A stretch of 64,000 nt of DNA from Butyrivibrio sp. YAB3001. Lineage in GTDB: Bacteria; Bacillota; Clostridia; Lachnospirales; Lachnospiraceae. The notes beneath the pieces are model-generated. The model was not told the origin of the DNA. It made no database searches and was given only the letters and a program-made list of their open reading frames with translations. The position numbers and the translations under genes were made by a program. Below, one piece after another: positions 1 through 7,307 of the stretch (position 1 is the stretch's first letter; every line of letters begins with the position of its first letter). The DNA is taken from positions 1 to 64,000 of the forward strand of contig NZ_FOKR01000022.1 in NCBI RefSeq assembly GCF_900112195.1, read 5' to 3'.

Positions 1-149
1 GCAACGTCCTGATAGACTCCATTGATTATATAGCCATTCTGAAAACAGAAGTTCTATAGTAGCTGCACTTGATTTTCAAGATCCTTTTTCTGCTTTGGTG
101 TTGATACTCTTGCATAGATGTAACAGTTTGTTTTCTTGTTCTTTGCCAT
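1..149 (-). pseudogene. IS607-type serine recombinase (TnpA), N-terminal part with premature stop, runs off window start
   Basis: The minus strand from the ATG at 149 reads MAKNKKTNCYIYARVSTPKQ and continues with a Lys/Glu-rich stretch. YARVS with the catalytic Ser and the following T-x-K-Q is the N-terminal motif of small serine recombinases, and the wording is closest (from memory) to IS607-family TnpA. A TAG codon at 54-56 ends it after 31 codons. The same frame then goes on as NFCFQNGYIINGVYQDVA, which is what the family shows next, so this is a nonsense mutation rather than a natural end. A GAAAGGA ribosome binding site lies 7 nt before the ATG. The MerR-like HTH found at the start of many TnpA proteins is not visible upstream. 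The rest of the element lies outside the window. Confidence 0.6.
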
Positions 150-224
150 ACTTGCATCCTTTCAAAAAATATCATTGACAATCCCCTTAAGTCCCCTTAT
201 TATATGACTTAAGAAATGGGTTTT

Positions 225-779
225 TTACTGAGTAAGGTCTTCGGACTGGAAAAGGTCGCTCGTTTCTTTTTTTATGTTCATAATGTCATAAAGATACTTT
301 TTCCCATCCTTTGCGTGTCGCAATATCATCGCCACATGAAAAACGTTATATCTTTCTACCTCTCCATTTTCAGCAAACACAGGTAGTGCAAACCGTGATT
401 CATATTTATACCAGCCATATTTTGCATCCTGCTTATGCTTTGTCTTGGAATTATCAGTATGCACCATGTTTGTAGCTGTATTTATTAGTTCCGGCAAGCC
501 TTGTGCTGCATTAGCCTTGGCTTTTTCATTTGCTCCCTTTAGAATATTGGTATATTCAGAATGCGTATACTCGTCTGGAAGATCTGTTCCAATATATACA
601 ACCTCATTAGTTTCTGCTATTGTGTAAAACTCGCCAACATACTGTCTGAGATATTCTTCAACATCCCCCCATTTTATTCCCCGCTTTCCACGAAAAATGA
701 TGTCATTTATCATAACAACATTATGTCCCAACGCATCCTTGATTACTGAAACATTTCTTGAATTACTTTCTTTTTCCAT
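225..779 (-). CDS. Mobile-element protein resembling PBECR-type (barnase/EndoU/colicin/RelE-like) nuclease domains
   Basis: This is a 184-residue soluble protein with no signal peptide or membrane segment. The first third carries GHNVVMINDIIFRGKRGI and a WxxVEEYLRQYVG segment. The last third carries KYGWYKYESRFALPV, a RYNVFHVAMILRH strand pair and the ending LYDIMNIKKETS. From memory this combination is common in standalone proteins and polyvalent proteins of clostridial conjugative elements and phages, where the C-terminal part has been grouped with small RNase-like folds. That assignment is recall, not a search, and no catalytic residues can be fixed from one sequence. It lies 41 nt downstream of the small HTH gene at 821-1093 on the same strand and probably shares its regulated promoter. 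A weak GGAAA precedes the ATG. Confidence 0.55.
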   Translation of the reverse strand: MEKESNSRNVSVIKDALGHNVVMINDIIFRGKRGIKWGDVEEYLRQYVGEFYTIAETNEVVYIGTDLPDEYTHSEYTNILKGANEKAKANAAQGLPELINTATNMVHTDNSKTKHKQDAKYGWYKYESRFALPVFAENGEVERYNVFHVAMILRHAKDGKKYLYDIMNIKKETSDLFQSEDLTQ

Positions 780-820
780 ACTACATTTTCCAGAGCTTTG
801 ATTCCGCCCTGGACTCCCTT

Positions 821-1093
821 CTATTTCTTTAATTTACAAAGCTCATTATAATAAGCCTTGTATCGATAAGCAGTTCTTCTGCTTATCCTGCCTTCAGCAA
901 CAATCTCCATGATTGTCATTCCACTCTCAAACTTGATCACAAAATCGTTATATGATTCCATCCAGATAGCATCATGTTTCTGTCTGCCGGCAAACTTACG
1001 TCCCCTGTATTCTTCCAGTTCAGCCTTCAGCTTTGCATTTTCATCTTCCAGTTCAGCTATTCTCTTATAAGCTTCTTCCAAAGTGGTTATCAT
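821..1093 (-). CDS. Small coiled-coil/HTH DNA-binding protein, copy 1
   Basis: This is a 90-residue protein. Residues 1-30 form a leucine-zipper-like helix (ITTLEEAYKRIAELEDENAK, then LKAELEE). A basic stretch GRKFAGRQKHD follows, and then a helix-turn-helix of the resolvase-tail type, GMTIMEIVAEGRISRRTAYR, followed by YKAYY. It should dimerise and bind DNA. It is about 80% identical by eye to the protein at 11671-11955. Both have GGAGG ribosome binding sites and the same promoter/operator layout, which suggests autoregulation. The family has no name I can give. The next gene downstream is the 184-residue nuclease-like protein. Confidence 0.75.
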   Translation of the reverse strand: MITTLEEAYKRIAELEDENAKLKAELEEYRGRKFAGRQKHDAIWMESYNDFVIKFESGMTIMEIVAEGRISRRTAYRYKAYYNELCKLKK

Positions 1094-1126
1094 AAACGCC
1101 TCCTATGCCAAATGTTTTATGGCACA

Positions 1127-1173
1127 ATTATAATATCATGTGCACAGAGTGTCAATTTCTCATTGACACTCTG
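1127..1173 (-). promoter_or_regulatory. Consensus sigma-A promoter with -35 inside a 12-bp inverted repeat (copy 1)
   Basis: On the minus strand TTGACA (1150-1155) and TATAAT (1127-1132) are separated by exactly 17 nt. The -35 box sits in a perfect palindrome with 12-bp arms at 1145-1156 and 1162-1173 and a 5-nt centre, core GTCAAT-N5-ATTGAC. The same core, spacing and position recur at the paralogous gene (11989-12029). A dimeric protein binding here would block RNA polymerase, so the small HTH product is the obvious candidate repressor (inference). Confidence 0.75.
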
Positions 1174-1189
1174 CGACACTTTAACTAAA

Positions 1190-1297
1190 TCATGCAGCTT
1201 TGTTCTTGTTGCCTGAATATGCCTGATAACAATAGTTTTTCATCATTTCTTCTTCATATGGTACTTCCACTACCTCAATAATTATTTGTATTCCCAT
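1190..1297 (-). CDS. Possible 35-residue ORF, remnant
   Basis: In a frame overlapping the end of the primase fragment, MGIQIIIEVVEVPYEEEMMK continues to NYCYQAYSGNKNKAA and a stop at 1190. The charged, protein-like composition suggests it was once coding, but no good ribosome binding site precedes the ATG and I do not recognise it. The frame stays open a little upstream (to about 1347), so it may be the tail of a decayed gene of the former mobile element. Confidence 0.22.
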   Translation of the reverse strand: MGIQIIIEVVEVPYEEEMMKNYCYQAYSGNKNKAA

Positions 1298-1620
1298 GGC
1301 ATCAACAACATAATCATGATATGCTTTGCATAGATTCCTTTGTATCCTTGGGTCGATTTACCTTCAATGGAAGCATTTTTCATATAGGTGATTCCCAGCT
1401 TATCCGCTCTCTGTCTTACTTCCTTTGAAAAAGAGCTTTCTGAACGAATCTTCACAAGGTTATCTTCACCCCAGCGCCTATATGCTTCATATAGGTATTT
1501 TGTGGTAGTAATCGCATTTTCATCAAAGACTATATAGCCATCTGATTCAAAGAAATCCATGATGCTATCCTCATCTCTTCGCATCTCAGCCTGGTTCTTC
1601 ACTGTCCGGTCACTTATAGT
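1282..1620 (-). pseudogene. C-terminal fragment of D5/P4-like primase-helicase
   Basis: From about 1620 down, the minus strand encodes TISDRTVKNQAEMRRDEDSI, then a segment with TTTKYLYEAYRRWGEDN, and ends near GKSTQGYKGI. This matches, from family knowledge, the last hundred residues of phage/ICE D5-type primase-helicases (EPxxVxxAxxxYRxExDxI, then a wHTH region with LYxAYxxWCE, then a closing GYxGI). The Walker ATPase and primase parts are missing. The open frame runs on upstream to 1797, but that stretch is antisense to the XRE remnant and does not look coding. The fragment must be left over from a prophage or integrative element. Confidence 0.5.
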
Positions 1621-2054
1621 TAAAGATATCCGAAAGCAGCACAAGAGTGATAAAGATACCGCCACAGATACCACTGTAGCAGATAGAGAATGATGAAAAT
1701 AAGGGCATACCTCATTATGCCCTGGTAATATTGGCTGAATATTATTCTGTATCACTGGACTATCTTTTTGATAAAACTGAGACCCGCAATTATGCACATA
1801 ATGAAATTGCAGACTTGAACTTAACTGATGACGTTATTGAACTTCTGAAAAGTGGTGTGATTAATAACAGGTTGCTTGGAGAAATGATCTGTCATCCTGA
1901 GTTTAGAAAGTTCATGGCAGATACAGAGATTTTTGTTGACGGAATAGCTTCTCAATCCATACAGTCTATAAATGCTTACGCTGACACATTAAGAAGATCC
2001 AAGCACTATAAGCAAGCAATAAATTCTAAGAAAAACAAGAAGAAACACAAGTAA
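1621..2054 (+). pseudogene. XRE-family repressor, 5'-truncated and frameshifted
   Basis: On the plus strand, IPHYALVILAEYYSVSLDYL followed by FDKTETRN is the hallmark end of an XRE HTH domain (helix 4/5 and the VSLDYLxGxT linker). A regulator-like C-terminal helical region of about 90 residues follows, ending KKNKKKHK. Upstream, KDIRKQHKSDKDTATDTTVA in another frame resembles the start of the HTH, and a TAG at 1677-1679 interrupts the correct frame, so at least one frameshift is needed. A TTG at 1731 is the only late start. The gene begins abruptly near 1620, where the primase fragment on the other strand also begins. Confidence 0.5.
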
Positions 2055-2073
2055 TTTCATAACAAAAATAATC

Positions 2074-2106
2074 GGCCTTTATCCCACAATGAACTGGATA
2101 GAGGCC
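2074..2106 (+). terminator. Rho-independent terminator after the XRE remnant
   Basis: GGCCTTTATCC (2074-2084) pairs with GGATAGAGGCC (2096-2106) with one G-U pair. The arms are 11 bp around an 11-nt loop, and AGTTTTAC follows on the plus strand. Confidence 0.6.
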
Positions 2107-2169
2107 AGTTTTACTAATATTTTGTCATTATTCTAAACAAGCCGGAATTTTAAAAATTAACCCATACAT

Positions 2170-2238
2170 CTATTCGTCCTTCATTGGAACTTCGAAGATA
2201 GACTCGAATTTTTCAGCAATCGTTGAAAAATCAATCAT
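2170..2238 (-). CDS. Short peptide ORF of 22 codons
   Basis: MIDFSTIAEKFESIFEVPMK plus DE and a stop, preceded by GGGTAGGGGAAAAT, which is a usable ribosome binding site. It lies just downstream of the acetyltransferase gene at 2272. It may be a true small peptide or the first codons of a deleted gene. I do not recognise it. Confidence 0.25.
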   Translation of the reverse strand: MIDFSTIAEKFESIFEVPMKDE

Positions 2239-2271
2239 ATTTTCCCCTACCCAATGCTTATAAATCAATGA

Positions 2272-2793
2272 TTATATCCAATACCTGCGAATCGGCTCAT
2301 CATCACCATCTATAGTAACTGTGTTTTCTAGTATCCCACCGCATTTTTCTATGGTTTTCCATGAAGCAGTATTGCTTTCGTGAACCCCAAGTAATACTTT
2401 GTAAATTTTCTTTGCTTTTGCCTCTTCAAGCACCATCTTAAGTACTTCAGTTGCATATCCTTTTCTTCGCTCACATGGACGGATTCCATATCCGATATGT
2501 CCCCAAGTATTTAAGCCTTCAAATGTCAAATAATGTCTTAAACTCGCTGCCCCTACTAATCTTCCGCTCTCATCGATTACAAAAAACGAAGTTGTAGCAC
2601 TGAACCTTTCATCGACGATTCCATGCTCGCAGTTATCAAGCATTCTTATATACTTTTCGAATTCTTCTGTGGAGTCAAAGGGCTTATCCAAAAACCATGG
2701 CGCAATCTGTGTTCCGCTATCACACCATTCTTTCATCATCTCGTTGAACTGATCAAAATATACCAAATCAGGCTTTGCCAAATATAGTCTCAT
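2272..2793 (-). CDS. GNAT family N-acetyltransferase
   Basis: This 173-residue protein has the GNAT acetyl-CoA loop at about residues 108-120 (GIRPCERRKGYATEVL, a variant of Q/RxxGxG/A) and an RimJ/RimL-like C-terminal part with NTASWKTIEKCGG. It should transfer an acetyl group from acetyl-CoA to an amine. The substrate is unknown. Its ATG abuts the stop codon of the HIT gene, so the two are co-transcribed. It is the last intact gene of a run of small metabolic or maintenance enzymes (2272-5232). Confidence 0.85.
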   Translation of the reverse strand: MRLYLAKPDLVYFDQFNEMMKEWCDSGTQIAPWFLDKPFDSTEEFEKYIRMLDNCEHGIVDERFSATTSFFVIDESGRLVGAASLRHYLTFEGLNTWGHIGYGIRPCERRKGYATEVLKMVLEEAKAKKIYKVLLGVHESNTASWKTIEKCGGILENTVTIDGDDEPIRRYWI

Positions 2794-3201
2794 TTATCCC
2801 TTAACCCTTACCTTGTCGAATACAGCTTGAATATCTTCCTTCGCCCCTTCAAATTTTGGCCACGCATCTATTCCATCATCTCTTTTTCTGGGGATTATGT
2901 GAATATGGAAATGAGGTACAGACTGTCCGGCACTTTCGTCACTGGCATTAAGCAAGTTAATACCGTCATATCCACAATGATCTGCCAGATGATTGGAAAC
3001 CGTTTTTACGGTCTGCGCAACGGCAGAAAGCGTATCTGCATCACAATCCAAAATGTTCTTACAGTGTTTCTTAGGAATAACCAGGATATGACCATCGACA
3101 TCCTTTGCTATATCCATAAATGCTAGCGTTTCATCGTTCTCATATATTCTTAGCCCCTGTATTTCACCAGAAGCTATCTTACAAAAAATGCAGTCTTCCA
3201 T
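2794..3201 (-). CDS. HIT family nucleotide-binding protein
   Basis: This 135-residue protein has the histidine triad PHFHIHIIPR (His97, His99, His101), where the central residues act on nucleotidyl-phosphoramidate or nucleotide bonds. An N-terminal CxxC (Cys4, Cys7) with His46 resembles the zinc site of HinT/Fhit-like members. Length and order match the branch of single-domain HIT hydrolases. It is co-directional with, and directly upstream of, the acetyltransferase. The cellular substrate cannot be told from the sequence. Confidence 0.9.
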   Translation of the reverse strand: MEDCIFCKIASGEIQGLRIYENDETLAFMDIAKDVDGHILVIPKKHCKNILDCDADTLSAVAQTVKTVSNHLADHCGYDGINLLNASDESAGQSVPHFHIHIIPRKRDDGIDAWPKFEGAKEDIQAVFDKVRVKG

Positions 3202-3226
3202 TTTCTATCTCCTTCATAAACTGGAT

Positions 3227-3733
3227 TTATTGATCAAGCATTATCTCAAACGCTATGATCGATTCCTCATGCTCACCTATCATCTCTACAGAAATCTTTC
3301 TTACTGTAGTTTGAAAGCAATCGTCAATAGTCTTAACGTATTCATAGGCATTGTCTAGCTCTTGCCTGTTATCAAGTTTGCCTACAGTCATATGAGGAAT
3401 GTAGGATAGTCCAAGATCATAGTCCTTAAAGTGGCTCGAATACAGCTCATCATGAACAGTTTTTATGATATCTTGCCCCTTTTCTATATTCAGAAAGAGA
3501 TAATTATCATCTGTTTTGCTAAAGCCGTGTAATACAAGTTCAAAAGGGCCTACATCCTTTAAGCTTCTTGTCAGTTTCTCCGCTAATTCATCATTAGTCA
3601 TTTCCGATTCAAAAGGAAATACAATAGTGATATGAGGACGAACAAGCTTTGCTAAAGGATCGTACCGATCCCGGATTTCGTTTATGATTTCTATATTTGA
3701 AAATTGTGGAAATATCATTATTGTTCTTAACAT
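3227..3733 (-). CDS. 2'-5' RNA ligase / cyclic phosphodiesterase-like protein (2H family)
   Basis: 168 residues with the two HxT motifs of the 2H phosphoesterase superfamily: RPHITIVFPFE (His34, Thr36) and YIPHMTVGKL (His114, Thr116). Such proteins open or form 2',3'-cyclic or 2'-5' phosphodiester bonds in RNA or small cyclic nucleotides. The two motifs are 80 residues apart, as in the family. The gene is 25 nt upstream of the HIT gene on the same strand. The physiological substrate is not predictable. Confidence 0.85.
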   Translation of the reverse strand: MLRTIMIFPQFSNIEIINEIRDRYDPLAKLVRPHITIVFPFESEMTNDELAEKLTRSLKDVGPFELVLHGFSKTDDNYLFLNIEKGQDIIKTVHDELYSSHFKDYDLGLSYIPHMTVGKLDNRQELDNAYEYVKTIDDCFQTTVRKISVEMIGEHEESIIAFEIMLDQ

Positions 3734-3764
3734 TTTTATCCTTATACATGTTCCAATCTATTTT

Positions 3765-4256
3765 TCACAAAAACTGCTTGCATTTATCAAAATGCATTCC
3801 TGAGCAATTATTTACTCTGGCAATCACCGGTTCAACATCATCAAGCTTGTACCATTTGAGGTCATCCACTTCAACTGAATTCACGAACTCGCTCTTGTTT
3901 ACATAAGCTATAAACCCTATCATAATAAGCTGCTTTGGCTCAAAATAGTAGCTGGATACATACTGGCATCTGGTTACCGTCTGGCCTGTTTCCTCTTTTA
4001 CCTCTCTGGCGACAGCTTCCTCAATGGTCTCACCCTCTACCATATATCCTGAAACCACGGTCCATTTGTCTTCCGAGATATAATTTTGCTTAAGAAGAAG
4101 AATATCATTGTACTCATTGACTACAAGCACTTCAACGACCGGCAAGGGATTTCTACCGTAAATTCTTTTACAAGAAGGGCATATTTTACAATCATCATCT
4201 CCAAGCTTGATATCTTCTACTTTATGGCCACATTCAGCACAGTATTTAAACTGCAT
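3765..4256 (-). CDS. Nudix hydrolase with N-terminal zinc ribbon
   Basis: 163 residues. The N-terminal zinc ribbon is Cys6-x2-Cys9 and Cys26-x2-Cys29. The Nudix box starts at Gly70 (GYMVEGETIEEAVAREVKEE, then TG) and contains the metal-binding REVKEETG core. The ribbon plus Nudix arrangement resembles NudC/NADH pyrophosphatase-like and related 'ADP-ribose' members, but this protein lacks the long NudC N-terminal domain. It should hydrolyse a nucleoside diphosphate linked to another group. It lies upstream of the 2H gene in the same small-enzyme run. Confidence 0.85.
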   Translation of the reverse strand: MQFKYCAECGHKVEDIKLGDDDCKICPSCKRIYGRNPLPVVEVLVVNEYNDILLLKQNYISEDKWTVVSGYMVEGETIEEAVAREVKEETGQTVTRCQYVSSYYFEPKQLIMIGFIAYVNKSEFVNSVEVDDLKWYKLDDVEPVIARVNNCSGMHFDKCKQFL

Positions 4257-4333
4257 TCCAAATTCCTCCTGATGTCATCGTATGTTGATTCTTTAATTAT
4301 TATCATTTTTGTCATACTCCTTTATAATTTCCT

Positions 4334-4774
4334 TCATTCCATAAACTTCCCCATCATCACAAAATTACTTACAGGGTAGAAACCTAAATTACTATAAAAA
4401 TTTATGTGTCTATCATCGTTTACGCTGTTCAGTTCTATTATTGAGGCATTATTCTCATTAACTACTTTTTCTAAATGCTTTAGAAAATCTGTTCCATAGC
4501 CCTTTCCCTGATGCCCCACAAATATCACTATTTCCTCGAGAAAATAGCCTCGTATATCATCATATTCCTTAAAATATCCCATAAGATATCCGGTTATATT
4601 ATCATCCTGATCTGTTTGGATCATGCACATAGAGTCTTCCATCGTTAAGACCTGATGAATTCTCTTATATGCTTTTTCATATGTCCAACAGCACTCTTCA
4701 ACAGTATTGTAGTATTCAATGTTTTTCTCAACTACATACTGAAGGTCATCTACCGTCATTTCCCTGTATTTCAT
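4334..4774 (-). CDS. GNAT family N-acetyltransferase
   Basis: This 146-residue protein has the GNAT motif VGHQGKGYGTDFLKHLEKVV at about residues 86-105 and an INFYSNLGF C-terminal beta element typical of compact N-acetyltransferases. Substrate unknown. Four bases separate it from the pyroglutamyl-peptidase-like gene upstream, which implies translational coupling. It differs from the other two acetyltransferases of the region, so it is not a local duplicate. Confidence 0.85.
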   Translation of the reverse strand: MKYREMTVDDLQYVVEKNIEYYNTVEECCWTYEKAYKRIHQVLTMEDSMCMIQTDQDDNITGYLMGYFKEYDDIRGYFLEEIVIFVGHQGKGYGTDFLKHLEKVVNENNASIIELNSVNDDRHINFYSNLGFYPVSNFVMMGKFME

Positions 4775-4778
4775 TTAT

Positions 4779-5232
4779 TCAAATCTCCGTTAATTTTGCC
4801 TTCTTCATGGTCTGAGCAAAGCTCTCATCAACATGCTTTATCGTTGGTACATGTATAAAAACAGCTCTTCCATTAAACTTCTCTAGAATATTCCAATATG
4901 CTTCGTTACAAAGATACGCCGTTGGTTTCTCCGATATGATGGTTGGAATACCTGCACAGTTTATGGCTTCTGCAAACTTCTCCAAATCTAGTTTTGAAAA
5001 AAACTTGATACCATTCTTGGCTGAAACTCTTTCAATTCTTACCGCTGTGCTCAATTCCTTATCTACACCAAACATTACAATTTGATTATATTCACCACTT
5101 ATAGAATCAATATCTTTTTTTCAGCCCGGTAAAAGAATTAGTAAGAAGCAGATGCTTAGGAGATAACTGCTCAGCTAGCATGCAAGAAGTATTATTTTTT
5201 CCCTTAAATCCCAAAAATAACGTATTATTCAC
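4779..5232 (-). pseudogene. Pyroglutamyl-peptidase I (C15)-like gene with single-base frameshift
   Basis: The intact-looking part (ATG at 5075) has KPTAYLCNEAYWNIL and AVFIHVP, matching the catalytic Cys (TYxCN) and His (FIHxP) regions of C15 pyroglutamyl peptidases. Reading further upstream, the same frame gives KKDIDSISGEYNQIVMFGVD. In a frame shifted by one base a GTG at 5232 starts MNNTLFLGFKGKNNTSCMLA, running to NSFTGLKK. The two pieces join at a run of seven A (5115-5121 on the plus strand reads T7), where six would keep one frame of about 150 codons. AAGGA precedes the GTG. It is either a frameshift mutation or slippage at the A-run. The family members I recall are of this short type, so the join is convincing. 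Confidence 0.6.
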
Positions 5233-5319
5233 CGCTAGCTATTTTCCTTACATTGTATTTATTTATCTCAACACATTTTTTATCAGCATCAAACTCAACA
5301 ATCCATGGCATTTCAAATC

Positions 5320-5823
5320 TTATCTTTTCAAAATCCTCATAAATAAATGCTCATCATCTTCGCCAACCTTATAGGCTCCGTTATTTAGCATTACCTTTTG
5401 GGATGCGATATTATTCTTGTTGACGCGCAGGTAGATTTCATCTTCAGGCACGATCTCTTTTGCCTTTAAAAGAGTTAATCTAAGCCCTTCCGTTCCATAT
5501 CCCTTGCCACGATACTCCTTTGAAATGCTATATCCTATGTGACCCGCGCCTTCACGAAGAGCGTCGGTAAGGTGATGTCTTATCCTAAACTCACCAATTA
5601 GTTTATCTTCATCCCATAAGTAGTAATAGGTTTCAGGTACAAACCAGTCAGGCATATCAACCGGGTTTTCATGAGAAATCTGCTTAGGAAGAACTTTTTC
5701 TTTATACTCATCAAAAGAAACTCCATGATAAGAATTGGTTAAACCATTCTCGTCTTCCGGTAAATTCGTTGTATACTCCCACTGTGCTTCTACATCTTGT
5801 AAGTTAATCTTTCGAAGTTCCAT
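5320..5823 (-). CDS. GNAT family N-acetyltransferase
   Basis: About 167 residues from ATG 5823. The upstream GTG at 5832 lies inside the ribosome binding region AAAGGTGAGCAGT, so the ATG is preferred. The motif SISKEYRGKGYGTEGLRLTL at about residues 100-119 is the acetyl-CoA loop. NNIASQKVMLNNGAYKVGE is typical of the RimL/SpeG-like branch. Substrate unknown. A terminator at 5930-5956 lies upstream, so this gene is not in one transcript with rsgA. Confidence 0.85.
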   Translation of the reverse strand: MELRKINLQDVEAQWEYTTNLPEDENGLTNSYHGVSFDEYKEKVLPKQISHENPVDMPDWFVPETYYYLWDEDKLIGEFRIRHHLTDALREGAGHIGYSISKEYRGKGYGTEGLRLTLLKAKEIVPEDEIYLRVNKNNIASQKVMLNNGAYKVGEDDEHLFMRILKR

Positions 5824-5929
5824 ACTGCTCACCTTTCACCATTATAAATCGCGCACTAAATAATCATAGCATAGCAGGGCTTTCCAACATACACAATAGC
5901 TACAATCAAGTATTCCCGAGCAAAATTTA

Positions 5930-5956
5930 AGAGGCACTCTATAAAAGAATGCCTCT
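5930..5956 (-). terminator. Terminator hairpin downstream of the rsgA pair
   Basis: AGAGGCA (5930-5936) pairs with TGCCTCT (5950-5956) around a 13-nt loop. On the minus strand the stem is followed by TAAATTTTGC. It lies directly after the stop codon at 5963. Confidence 0.5.
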
Positions 5957-5962
5957 CTTTCG

Positions 5963-6307
5963 TCAAATCATCTTAAAATGCCTAAGCGCTTCTGTGATAG
6001 CCTTCTCTTTCTCTGGTGTAATTCCCGGTTGTCTACTATCATCTGACTTTGGCTTATTATAATTTTCACGTAACTCTATACCGTTCTTTCTTTTTACCTG
6101 AGCGATATTAAGGTTAGTTACGTGAAGCTGGTAATTTTCCCCAACCCAGTCTCTAATCTTATCATACGTAGCTTTTGTTTCTGCACTGGTTTCATCGAGC
6201 TCATCAAAGTCAATCTTTATGCGGATATGCTCGTCTGGTTTTTGTTGGGACAAAAGCACAACCGTCTCTAATATAGAATATGTGTTTGTTTTTGTTAAAT
6301 ATTTCAT
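5963..6307 (-). CDS. Orphan C-terminal extension domain of RlmD/RumA-type methyltransferases
   Basis: 114 residues. The start SILETVVLLSQQKPDEHI contains the ETVVLLS signature that closes the catalytic domain of TrmA/RlmD enzymes. The rest (ATYDKIRDWVGENYQLHVTN, then LNIAQVKRKNGI, ENYNKPKSDD and a final ALRHFKMI) matches, from memory, the extension carried after that signature by many clostridial RlmD proteins. No methyltransferase domain is present here. Both RlmD-type enzymes in this window (13055 and 63175) end at ETVVLLT without the extension. It may work as a stand-alone domain or be a remnant. It sits 4 nt after rsgA and is probably co-transcribed. Confidence 0.6.
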   Translation of the reverse strand: MKYLTKTNTYSILETVVLLSQQKPDEHIRIKIDFDELDETSAETKATYDKIRDWVGENYQLHVTNLNIAQVKRKNGIELRENYNKPKSDDSRQPGITPEKEKAITEALRHFKMI

Positions 6308-6311
6308 GCTG

Positions 6312-7307
6312 TCAATTATACTCAGCTGTATTTCTGTTTTTATTTCGTTTTACAGCGTTTCTCCACTTGGAGATTTCCTTCTTTTTAGCATAGTTTCTCC
6401 TGTTCTCACTTCCAAGATTCTTGTATAGTTCATATCTCTCCAAAGACAGCTCTCCTGATTCTATAGCTGCTTTTATTGCGCAGCCCGGCTCAGTATCATG
6501 CTTGCAGTCACTGAATCTGCAGCATTTCTCAAGTTCAAGGATATCCGAAAAAGTGCTGTCGATTCCCTCATCCATTTTTGCCATTCCAATCTCACGCATA
6601 CCTGGGGTATCGATGATAGAAACGCCGTTTTCAAGAACAATAAGCTGCCTGTGGGTTGTGGTGTGCTTTCCTGTTGAATCGGACTGCCTTACCTCATTTG
6701 TCTCCATTACCTCTTTTCCTGCGATGGCATTTACAAGGGTTGATTTCCCTGCACCTGAGGAGCCCAGAAGGCATATGGTGTTGCCCGGTTCAAAGTAGGG
6801 TTTCAATTCCTCCATGCCGATGTCATACAGCGCAGAGACCGCATGAACTCTTGCCTTATCCGATATTGACTCAACCTCTCTGATATAGCGACCTATGTTG
6901 TTACAAAGGTCAGCCTTTGTGAGGATCACCACAGGCACAGAACCGCCCTGCAGCACCACGCTGGCGTATCTGGCTATTCTGTTGTAGCTGTAGTCCTCGT
7001 TTAACGAAGTGACAATGAATGTATAATCTACATTGGCCACCATATACTGCATGACTCCGGTTTTGGCCTGATCCGGCCTTTCCAAAAAGCTTTTTCTCTC
7101 GCAGACGGTAGCTATTGTTGAATCCCCAATAGGGTTATAAATAAACTCAACAAAATCCCCCACCACAGGAAGTTTTTCTGCGTCCTCCTCATAAAAACTC
7201 CCCTTAAGTTTTGCCTCAATTTCTTTTCTTTCAAAAAGAATCTTGTAGCTGTTTTTTCTTACTTCTGAAATCCTGCCTTTGCTAAATGTGTTTGTAATAT
7301 TATTCAT
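6312..7307 (-). CDS. rsgA: Ribosome small subunit-dependent GTPase RsgA (divergent copy)
   Basis: This 331-residue circularly permuted GTPase has an OB-fold N-terminal domain (about 1-75). It shows G4 TKAD (130-133) before G1 GSSGAGKST (182-190), G2 TTTHR, and G3 DTPG (233-236). The zinc-binding end has CCRFSDCKHDTEPGC (Cys263, Cys268, His270, Cys276). RsgA checks late maturation of the 30S subunit. Its place in an accessory region away from the prkC/rpe cluster usual in Firmicutes, and the short basic tail ending in KRNKNRN, suggest a second, RsgA2-like paralogue (inference). Confidence 0.88.
   Translation of the reverse strand: MNNITNTFSKGRISEVRKNSYKILFERKEIEAKLKGSFYEEDAEKLPVVGDFVEFIYNPIGDSTIATVCERKSFLERPDQAKTGVMQYMVANVDYTFIVTSLNEDYSYNRIARYASVVLQGGSVPVVILTKADLCNNIGRYIREVESISDKARVHAVSALYDIGMEELKPYFEPGNTICLLGSSGAGKSTLVNAIAGKEVMETNEVRQSDSTGKHTTTHRQLIVLENGVSIIDTPGMREIGMAKMDEGIDSTFSDILELEKCCRFSDCKHDTEPGCAIKAAIESGELSLERYELYKNLGSENRRNYAKKKEISKWRNAVKRNKNRNTAEYN

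Noticed and set aside
2272..5823. Integron gene-cassette array
   Set aside because: No attC-like imperfect palindromes separate the genes, and several genes abut directly. No integrase is seen.
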